Below, in pieces: positions 58,548 to 64,000 of a DNA stretch of 64,000 nucleotides. This DNA comes from Mycobacteroides immunogenum (GTDB taxonomy: Bacteria; Actinomycetota; Actinomycetes; Mycobacteriales; Mycobacteriaceae), in the NCBI RefSeq assembly GCF_001605725.1, contig NZ_CP011530.1:3844001-3908000 (forward strand). Direction: 5' to 3'. The position numbers and the translations under genes are program-made. The notes beneath the pieces are model-generated. The model made no database searches and was not told the DNA's origin. It saw only the letters and a program-made list of their open reading frames with translations. How positions within the stretch are numbered: position 1 is the first letter of the stretch; every line of letters starts with the position of its first letter.

Positions 58548-59506
58548 GATTGGTTGTCTCCGTTCAGGAATCGGATTTGTTCGGGTGTGACACCTTTGGC
58601 CGCATAGAGTGCGATCGAGTTCTTTCCGGACTTCTGTCGGTGCGCGATCTTCACGCCGCCGAATTCGGCGCGCTTGTCGCGTTCCATGCGTTTCATGAGC
58701 ATGTTTTTCGCGCCCTGGTAGTTCTCTTCGGCACGGTCGAATTCAGCTCTGGCCGTGACGAATTGCAGAGCCTCGGCGCCGTCGAGGACCGTGGTCGCGT
58801 CCGCATTGATTTCGGGGTTCATCTCGCGGATGCAGCTGTAGGTGTGCACCGTGTTATCGAGGTCCGGCACCTTGTTGGACTGCAGCAGCCCCCAGAACTT
58901 CTGCGCTTCATCGAGAATCCACGCCGCCGTGCTCGGATCGAACTCGATTTCGTAGATCCGTTCGTTGTAGTACGGCCCCACCACTAGCAGGTGACCGGGA
59001 AGATCCGTCCATCCGGTGAACAACATTTGCGTCAGCACCTGCGCCGCATAGTCTTCCGGGCAATCGCCGGTCAGGTCGTCGCCGAACAGTTCCAGATCGT
59101 TGAAGTGCCGAGCCGACTTGAACTCGACAACGCGCCGTGAACGTCCCCGGACGCCGCGCCGGTCCACAGTCGCCACACACGGAAACCCGAATTTGTCCGG
59201 GTCGATGTGCACCTGCACTTCACCTTCGGATAAACGCCACCCAGTGTTTCGGCGGCGCCACCTGTTCGCGGCATACGCTTCGAGGTCATGCCCGATGTCG
59301 AATACTTCTTTAGGCGGTTCCGGATCGACGAGACCCTGCATGCGGTGCCACAGCCGGTATGCCGACTCGTAGCGAGAAACCCCAAGGATGGCAGCGACTT
59401 TCGAAGGCGTGATGACCCTCGACCACATCTCTGATCCCGGTTGCAGGAACTGCGGATCACGTTTCGTGTAGATACCGGTAATGCCGGTGGTGGGATTCGC
59501 GGTCAT
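58544..59506 (-). CDS. YqaJ-like viral recombinase / exonuclease
   Basis: 320 residues. ITPSKVAAILGVSRYESAYR, then CVATVDRRG and RVVEFKSARH (D...ExK core), AAQVLTQMLFTGW as in the prophage A homologue at 5939-6859. It generates the 3' ends used by RecT. The C-terminal end is basic and helical. ATG overlaps the RecT gene by four bases. Confidence 0.92.
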   Translation of the reverse strand: MTANPTTGITGIYTKRDPQFLQPGSEMWSRVITPSKVAAILGVSRYESAYRLWHRMQGLVDPEPPKEVFDIGHDLEAYAANRWRRRNTGWRLSEGEVQVHIDPDKFGFPCVATVDRRGVRGRSRRVVEFKSARHFNDLELFGDDLTGDCPEDYAAQVLTQMLFTGWTDLPGHLLVVGPYYNERIYEIEFDPSTAAWILDEAQKFWGLLQSNKVPDLDNTVHTYSCIREMNPEINADATTVLDGAEALQFVTARAEFDRAEENYQGAKNMLMKRMERDKRAEFGGVKIAHRQKSGKNSIALYAAKGVTPEQIRFLNGDNQS

Positions 59507-59676
59507 GACGCAATCGCCTTGCTCTCAGGGGCCGGCCGAAGCGACCCATACGGCTTGCCGGACATTGGACACACACACGCCCCCAATGAGTCGTTGTGCC
59601 AGCGCACCGTCCGATCGGCTGTCGGATAGACCGGCTGCCGGCAGACCGGGCACAGCGGCGTTCGACGCCCGATCAC
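59503..59676 (-). CDS. Small zinc-ribbon protein, 57 aa
   Basis: GTG 59676 (GTGA overlap). CPVCRQPVYPT and GACVCPMSGK give four Cys in CxxC/CxC pairs. It precedes YqaJ directly. A longer frame upstream is a shadow. Confidence 0.55.
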   Translation of the reverse strand: MIGRRTPLCPVCRQPVYPTADRTVRWHNDSLGACVCPMSGKPYGSLRPAPESKAIAS

Positions 59677-59984
59677 AGCGACACAACCTTCAACATGTCG
59701 GCGACGCATTCGAACGCCTGCCCGCACTCGCACTGGGCCGGAAGATCCAGCGCTTCACACGCTTTCGTGCAAATTTCGAGGCAGTCATCACACATGTGCA
59801 ACACCGGGTCAAGACACCGTTTGAAGATGTAGTCGTAGGAATGGCAACGCACCATCCATTTCGCGGCGCGGCCACACACCCGGCCGATGTGCTGTTCGCA
59901 GTAGATCGACATGCATTCGCACGCCCGCTGCGGCATAGCGCCAACGAGGTCCGCGACGTCGACATCGAGCACCGGGGCAGTCAT
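59673..59984 (-). CDS. Cys-rich protein, 103 aa
   Basis: From ATG 59984. About twelve Cys plus several His (CECMSIYCEQH, CHSYDYIFKRC, MCDDCLEICTKAC, CECGQAFECV), more than one zinc site. Its pattern resembles cysteine-rich four-helix-bundle copper or zinc proteins of the DUF326/Csp1 type. That link is a guess from the CxxxC helical spacing. Confidence 0.6.
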   Translation of the reverse strand: MTAPVLDVDVADLVGAMPQRACECMSIYCEQHIGRVCGRAAKWMVRCHSYDYIFKRCLDPVLHMCDDCLEICTKACEALDLPAQCECGQAFECVADMLKVVSL

Positions 59985-60187
59985 GACGCTTTCCGTTTCA
60001 CCACAGAGGATTTCCGCTTCGATGCGTTCGCGTGTTCCAGCAGCTGCGCGGTCAACCGAAGCTCGAAAACACTCCACGAAAAGTGAGCGTCTTCGCCGTA
60101 GACGTGGTTGATCTCGGCGAGCAGCGCGGCAGCGCGCCACATCTTGTCCGCGGTATCCAGGGGTGGCGGGGGTAGACGCCGAGCCAT
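59981..60187 (-). CDS. Hypothetical protein, 68 aa
   Basis: Helical (KMWRAAALLAEINHVYGEDA) with a basic end (NASKRKSSVVKRKAS). ATGA with the next gene; starts immediately after the preceding stop. Function unknown. Confidence 0.55.
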   Translation of the reverse strand: MARRLPPPPLDTADKMWRAAALLAEINHVYGEDAHFSWSVFELRLTAQLLEHANASKRKSSVVKRKAS

Positions 60188-60520
60188 TCAGACCACCTCG
60201 CAAGCAGGCGTGGCGTCATCGATATGCACCCACCTGCGCGAAGCGCTACCCAGGTAGACCTGCCGGCCGCACGCACACTGTTTCGAGCGTTCGTCGGGCT
60301 GTTTGAGTTGGCGACGGCGGGACGTTCCACCGCCGTCGCCCGATCCGGTGACAGCCCCAGCGCTGTTCCCGGCTGCCTTGAGCGCGTCCCGGATCTCGCC
60401 GAGCACTGCCAGCAGTTCCGTTTCGAACGGTGTCAACGGTTTCGACGTGAGGCGATCTCGCGCTTCCCGTGCCGCGATCTCTGCGGCGCGCACATCGGCG
60501 GGGTTGGGGCCGAATCCCAT
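60188..60520 (-). CDS. Hypothetical protein with C-terminal Cys motif, 110 aa
   Basis: MGFGPNPADVRAAEIAAREA and LLAVLGEIRDALKAAGNS helices, a Gly/Ser linker and CACGRQVYLGS near the end. ATG 60520 shares a base with the upstream stop. Possibly a small regulator or adaptor. Confidence 0.55.
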   Translation of the reverse strand: MGFGPNPADVRAAEIAAREARDRLTSKPLTPFETELLAVLGEIRDALKAAGNSAGAVTGSGDGGGTSRRRQLKQPDERSKQCACGRQVYLGSASRRWVHIDDATPACEVV

Positions 60521-60729
60521 CAGCGCGTCCCCTTCCCGACCATGGGCGGCACGGGGCAGCGGCCGAAGATCTCCGCGACACGGTTGTGCACCTGCATCCG
60601 CCACGGGCCTGCGTTCCACACACCTTGTGTTGTCACAGGTTTGGCGAGCACCTGGTAGCCACAGCCGCGCGGGCAGTCCAGAGTTTCCGGTGCGGCCTCA
60701 CGCGGGCACCGGTCACCGGTGGCGCTCAT
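60520..60729 (-). CDS. Small Cys protein, 69 aa
   Basis: CPREAAPETLDCPRGCGY and a later RCPVPPMVGK: four or five Cys in a plausible zinc set. ATG 60729 shares a base with the DUF732 stop. No family recognised. Confidence 0.55.
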   Translation of the reverse strand: MSATGDRCPREAAPETLDCPRGCGYQVLAKPVTTQGVWNAGPWRMQVHNRVAEIFGRCPVPPMVGKGTR

Positions 60730-61103
60730 CAGGCGACCCGAGTCGGTGCGGGCGCGGTGACGGCCGGTGTGTGATCGGGGGTGTCACTGTTCGCCGATTC
60801 CACGAACCGGTTCCACAACGGAACGCGCCGAGGGCAATACGCCTCGATTGAGAGCTTGATGACCCGGCCGGCAGCCTCATAGCTGAAGCCGTCGTTATGG
60901 ATCAGCTGCCCGACAAGCGCGATCCCGCCGAAGGTCGGAGTGCTGTCCAGCAGCGCGCACACGGTCTGCGCGGTCTTGCCGGTGTAGTCGATGACCGGGT
61001 CGGCGTGTGCTGCCGGTGCGGGACTGGCTAGCACGGCGATTGCGGCGCCGACACCAGCCGCAATCAGTAGACGGGTATGACGAACAGAGCTACGGTGTTG
61101 CAT
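60729..61103 (-). CDS. Secreted DUF732-like protein (prophage B copy)
   Basis: 124 residues with signal peptide (LLIAAGVGAAIAVLASPAPA, AHADPV site) and mature DPVIDYTGKTAQTVCALLDS then PTFGGI and a second Cys, as in DUF732. It is homologous to 7840-8226 and likewise follows a conserved hairpin. The ribosome site GAGGAG lies just upstream of its ATG. Two unrelated early regions keeping this gene suggests a selected role in the host envelope. Confidence 0.8.
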   Translation of the reverse strand: MQHRSSVRHTRLLIAAGVGAAIAVLASPAPAAHADPVIDYTGKTAQTVCALLDSTPTFGGIALVGQLIHNDGFSYEAAGRVIKLSIEAYCPRRVPLWNRFVESANSDTPDHTPAVTAPAPTRVA

Positions 61104-61137
61104 GCCGACTCCTCGTAGATAGGGGTTGGTGAAGGGG

Positions 61138-61179
61138 ACGCTGGCGGTGGCTTTCTTGGCGGTTAGGCATCGCCAGCGT
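61138..61179 (-). terminator. Conserved hairpin upstream of DUF732 gene (prophage B)
   Basis: ACGCTGGCG (61138-61146) pairs with CGCCAGCGT (61171-61179) around a 24-base loop. Sequence flanks (AGGGGACGCTGGCGGT on one side and TATTCAGTTGT on the other) are shared with the hairpin at 8260-8300. Same position relative to DUF732. Confidence 0.6.
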
Positions 61180-61218
61180 TTTCATGTATTCAGTTGTTCT
61201 GCAAAGTAATTCAGCGAT

Positions 61219-61479
61219 CTATGATGCGAACCTGCGCCGAGTGGTCGCCGTGGCGCTAGTCAGCCGTGACCCAGCTTCCACCTCGCCCGCTGGCGTTTCT
61301 GGGCGCACTTCGCGACGGCACTTCTCCAGCGCCTCGGCGATGTCCGCGTCGGACATCCGCCACTTCCGACCCACCTTGTAGCCACTGAACCGACCCGAAC
61401 GGAGCTGTACAGCCAGCCACTCCGGCGAATTGCCGAAATGCTCGGCAGCCTCCTCAAGCGGATAGGTCGTGACAGTCAC
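61219..61479 (-). CDS. Excisionase-like HTH protein (prophage B)
   Basis: 86 residues. PLEEAAEHFGNSPEWLAVQL and SGYKVGRKWRMSDADIAEAL form the winged HTH of excisionase-type proteins, with a basic tail. Shares the GYxVGRxWRxxxxDI core with 9096-9395. In prophage B the order with the antirepressor is reversed relative to prophage A. Confidence 0.75.
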   Translation of the reverse strand: MTVTTYPLEEAAEHFGNSPEWLAVQLRSGRFSGYKVGRKWRMSDADIAEALEKCRREVRPETPAGEVEAGSRLTSATATTRRRFAS

Positions 61480-62273
61480 GCGGACGCCGCCAGCTTCTCG
61501 ACCAGCTTGTCGATACCCCTCGGTGTGACACGCACTTGTGGAGTTCGCAGGTGGATTCGGCCGTCGTCATCGACCCACTCCCCCATGGGCTTCTCACGCA
61601 AGTAGCCAGAATTGATGGCGGACTGGTATGCGCGAGGGCGCCCCTTGTGGTCCTTGTATGTCCAGCGGACTTCGTCATTTAGAGCCGCCCAGAGCCGCGT
61701 TTCCCCGGTCTCGATACCTGCGCGCTGCATCACCTTCGCCGTTTCGTTGACGTCGTAGTCGCCGTCAGCGGAGAGGAAGTTGTCGAACTTGCGAGCCTTC
61801 GGCTCCAACTCGGCGATGCGATCGTCGCGCTGATCGATCATCGCCTTCGCGTCAAGTAGTGCGATCGCGAAACGCTCCTCACGGGTAGCGATCGGTCGCT
61901 CAGAATCCAAAAGGTGATCACGAACCTGGCGGGCCACCCGTGAATCACGCAGCAGCATGCCAATCCGCAGCACTGCGCGACGCGGGTAGATCAGGAAAGT
62001 GCCTGCTCTACCAGCCTTCATATTGAAGGTCAGTTCAAAGTCGGCGCGCGAGACGACGTTGAGGCCGTCGTCATCCAGTTCCTCGCGGTTGCGCATTACG
62101 AGGGTCTGGATCGTCTTCACTGGTACGTCGTAAAACGACGCGACCATCTCGGTGGTGACATTCATGTCGTCGGGCAGGGTGCGGAGCACGCCAACCTTGT
62201 CGAGTACCTCGACGCGATCCGCGAGCGCGTCACGTTCGGAACGCGCTGAGGCGAGAGTCAGGTCGGCGCCCAT
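61476..62273 (-). CDS. Phage antirepressor, KilAC-type (prophage B)
   Basis: 265 residues. An N-terminal ORF6N/Bro-like part (MVASFYDVPVKTIQTLVMRN, then SRVARQVRDHLLDSE) and a C-terminal KilAC domain (DYDVNETAKVMQRAGIETGE onward, HLRTPQVRVTPRGIDKLVEK). The role at induction is to displace the repressor. It differs from the prophage A antirepressor in its N-terminal domain. Overlaps neighbours by 1-4 bases. Confidence 0.8.
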   Translation of the reverse strand: MGADLTLASARSERDALADRVEVLDKVGVLRTLPDDMNVTTEMVASFYDVPVKTIQTLVMRNREELDDDGLNVVSRADFELTFNMKAGRAGTFLIYPRRAVLRIGMLLRDSRVARQVRDHLLDSERPIATREERFAIALLDAKAMIDQRDDRIAELEPKARKFDNFLSADGDYDVNETAKVMQRAGIETGETRLWAALNDEVRWTYKDHKGRPRAYQSAINSGYLREKPMGEWVDDDGRIHLRTPQVRVTPRGIDKLVEKLAASA

Positions 62274-62575
62274 CAGGCCACCTCCGACTTGGACGGGGTA
62301 ACTCGCGGAACGTAGGTGGTTGAGATCGACCCAGCTGGCAGGTTGTACGCGTGCTCAAGTCCGGCAATCAACTGTGCGCTTGCACCGCGGTGTCCATTTT
62401 CAATGGCACTCAGCGCGCCCCTCGTCGGGCGATCTCCGGTGACTTCGGCGATAAGCTCGGCGACTTCTTCGAGCTTGAGCCCTGAGACGCGGCGGAGAAC
62501 CCCTAGCGGGACGTGGGGCGGCACTTTAGTCGCTCTGCGGGTTGAATACCGTTTGGATTCGGGTCCGTTTGGCAT
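62273..62575 (-). CDS. Cro-like XRE helix-turn-helix protein (prophage B)
   Basis: 100 residues. LEEVAELIAEVTGDRPTRGA, then LSAIENGHRGASAQLIAGLE is a canonical XRE HTH. First gene of the leftward early operon, divergent from 62758, the Cro position. Its ATG lies beside TTTGGCAT-type repeats. Confidence 0.75.
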   Translation of the reverse strand: MPNGPESKRYSTRRATKVPPHVPLGVLRRVSGLKLEEVAELIAEVTGDRPTRGALSAIENGHRGASAQLIAGLEHAYNLPAGSISTTYVPRVTPSKSEVA

Positions 62576-62757
62576 ATCGGTAACGCTACACGAGATGAAT
62601 CCGATGGCAAACCGTAATTCTGGATCATTTTGGCATTCGGCAAACCTGGTTGACCTGCGCCTTTACCGCTAAGAGTCGTAACGATGCTGGAAATTACACG
62701 CATGGCGTTTGCCATCCGATCCGAAAGTTTGCCCAAATTTTCTGACACACTAGGGGC
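62576..62757. promoter_or_regulatory. Divergent operator region of prophage B
   Basis: GATGGCAAAC (62603-62612) is the exact inverse of GTTTGCCATC (62707-62716). Related elements are TTTGGCATTCGGCAAAC (about 62629-62645), GTTTGCCC (62727-62734) and TTTGGCAT at the Cro start. The set is a likely operator array for repressor and Cro binding. A CACACT hexamer ends six bases before the rightward ATG. Confidence 0.6.
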
Positions 62758-64000
62758 ATGCCACGGAATACAGGAGCGTTTGCGGCCGTCGTGAGGCGCC
62801 GCCTGGATGAGCTTGGGCTGACTCAACTCGACGTAGCGGACCGCGGCGGGCCCAGTGATTCAACGTTGCGCAAGATTCTCGACGGCGAGCCGGTGAACAT
62901 CGCGGCATCGACACTGCGCAAGTTGGACGCGCCATTGGATTGGCAGGCAGGATCCGCAGCGAAGTGGCTCTCCAACCCGCCAGCCGACGGAGGCATGCCA
63001 CCTGTGTTAAGTCAGAAGACTGGCGATCTCACGCCTATCCCCCAATCCACCGGAACCGATACCAGCATCGGCGGCGACCCTGTAACCGCTCGTTACTCGC
63101 CGGTCGGCCTCGGACGCGGACTGGCCAGCCTGATACCCACGGAATTCGATCCGGAGGCATGGCAGCAAGGTCTGGACTCAGAGACTGCGATCGTTGAAGA
63201 GGCATGGTCAGCCGTCCATGAGCTCGTGGAAGCTGTACTCGAATCCAACCCGTCAAATCGCCTGCGCGGAGCGGCGCAGGAGATAATCTCGAAGATCTCT
63301 GCAACGACGATTGTTCGAATACTTACCGGGAGGTACGCACCCCAACTGGAAGGATGGCTGGCTCGCATCTATCGGGAACGCGACCAGCTACACAGAGCAC
63401 TAGCAGACTCTGCAACGCCGTGGGTGGCGACCGAGCTATCACCGGAGGAAGCCGCGCATTCCGCTGTACAACATGCGACCAGCTGGCCAACGTATTTTTC
63501 GAAGCGAACCGCTGATCCCCACGAGCTGTCGGATCAGTCACTTTCCGCCGTGGAAGCTATCGTCTCCCAGTCGCTGGCCGAGCACCACGCAGAGATGCGA
63601 CGGCGCGCACGCGAGCAGGCCAGACACCAAGCCTTGGTTCACCAAGCGTGGTCATCATTGGGCGACGACCACAACCAGCAGCAGAGCTACGCACCCGAGA
63701 TAGGCGACGGGCAGTACGCGAGATACCTTGCGGCAAGGCTGTCGACTCCGCATCAAGGCGGCGACCCAGATCTCCACGCTCAACTGCCCATGACGGACGC
63801 CGAGTACGACGCCGCGCAGGCCCGGTATCGACGTGAGTTCGCGGAGATGGTCGTCTTCGACGGTTCGATTCGGACAGTAATGCGCACGCCGGCCGGAAAC
63901 ACCCCGAGCCGGGATGCCACATCCTCACTGGACGATACGAAACCTGCGCTCCCCGAAGTTGAATCGCGACTTCGCGGAAGCGCGTCCGGCGGCGATGCCT
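62758..64000 (+). CDS. Large repressor-like HTH protein (partial, runs off window)
   Basis: At least 414 residues from ATG 62758. Residues 8-60 (AVVRRRLDELGLTQLDVADR, then SDSTLRKILDGEPVNIAAST) form an XRE HTH. The rest is helical with no family recognised, including a segment with WLARIYRERDQLHRALADSA and a Gln-rich stretch near 300. Its place opposite Cro makes it the immunity-region regulator of prophage B, but it is far larger than usual repressors. Start may be leaderless. Confidence 0.7.
   Translation, partial: MPRNTGAFAAVVRRRLDELGLTQLDVADRGGPSDSTLRKILDGEPVNIAASTLRKLDAPLDWQAGSAAKWLSNPPADGGMPPVLSQKTGDLTPIPQSTGTDTSIGGDPVTARYSPVGLGRGLASLIPTEFDPEAWQQGLDSETAIVEEAWSAVHELVEAVLESNPSNRLRGAAQEIISKISATTIVRILTGRYAPQLEGWLARIYRERDQLHRALADSATPWVATELSPEEAAHSAVQHATSWPTYFSKRTADPHELSDQSLSAVEAIVSQSLAEHHAEMRRRAREQARHQALVHQAWSSLGDDHNQQQSYAPEIGDGQYARYLAARLSTPHQGGDPDLHAQLPMTDAEYDAAQARYRREFAEMVVFDGSIRTVMRTPAGNTPSRDATSSLDDTKPALPEVESRLRGSASGGDA

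Larger units (their letters stand above)
13820..64000. mobile_element. Prophage B, nearly complete (right end outside window)
   Basis: From the attachment core rightward: toxin-immunity cassette, lysis, tail, head and terminase genes, DNA metabolism genes, then an immunity-control region at 61-64 kb. This is the integrated order att, lysis, structure, cos, replication, immunity, integrase, att, with the integrase expected just past 64 kb. At least 50 kb long. Its orientation matches prophage A, which suggests tandem integration at one att site. Confidence 0.8.

Noticed and set aside
1..64000. CRISPR arrays or insertion sequences
   Set aside because: No regularly spaced direct repeats with unique spacers and no transposase-like protein were seen on either strand.

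Overview
The window looks like two prophages of temperate mycobacteriophages lying head-to-tail in the same orientation. The host is most likely a rapidly growing mycobacterium such as the Mycobacteroides abscessus group. The evidence is high GC, GTG starts with 4-bp ATGA/GTGA overlaps, a LysA/LysB lysis cassette (LysB cleaves mycolyl esters, so the host has a mycolate wall), a WhiB protein, an ESX-type WXG100/polymorphic toxin cassette, and a tyrosine integrase beside a tmRNA-like 3' end. No ordinary chromosomal gene is recognisable. The species assignment is inference.

Prophage A (left edge to about 13.86 kb) contributes its right end only. The leftward operon carries DUF5131, several small Cys-rich proteins, a DEDDh exonuclease, an HNH nuclease, DUF2303, a Bet/RecT annealing protein with a YqaJ exonuclease, a secreted DUF732 protein, an antirepressor, an excisionase-like protein and a Cro-like protein. 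It meets a rightward immunity repressor (9810) that appears to be transcribed leaderless. Between repressor and integrase is an accessory block: a membrane protein, an MmyB-like regulator and an alpha/beta-hydrolase whose nucleophile serine is replaced by glycine. The integrase (12645-13730) abuts a tmRNA 3'-end fragment taken as the attachment core.

Prophage B (about 13.82 kb to beyond 64 kb) starts with a rightward cassette: WXG100 protein, WXG/Tox-REase-5 polymorphic toxin, candidate immunity protein, a small zinc protein and a DUF3558-like lipoprotein. The rest runs leftward. From the terminase (45 kb) down to 18 kb come portal, ClpP-like protease, decoration, capsid, head-tail connectors, tail tube, frameshifting tail-assembly chaperones, tape measure, minor tail proteins, LysA, LysB and holins. 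From 45.5 to 62.6 kb are HNH nucleases, a J-domain protein, WhiB, RuvC-like resolvase, a replication protein, a glutaredoxin, an orphan C5-methyltransferase, RecT/YqaJ and an immunity-control end that mirrors prophage A. A rightward repressor-like gene (62758) runs off the window; prophage B's integrase and the intact tmRNA gene should lie beyond it.

In each prophage the early leftward operon (Cro, excisionase, antirepressor, recombination) faces a rightward lysogeny gene across an operator region, and late genes follow the terminase. Genes against the operon direction are morons expressed in lysogeny: the toxin cassette, a HEPN-like protein (53389), an orphan at the terminase boundary (46177) and the regulator/membrane/pseudo-hydrolase block. 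These are the best places to look for undescribed biology.
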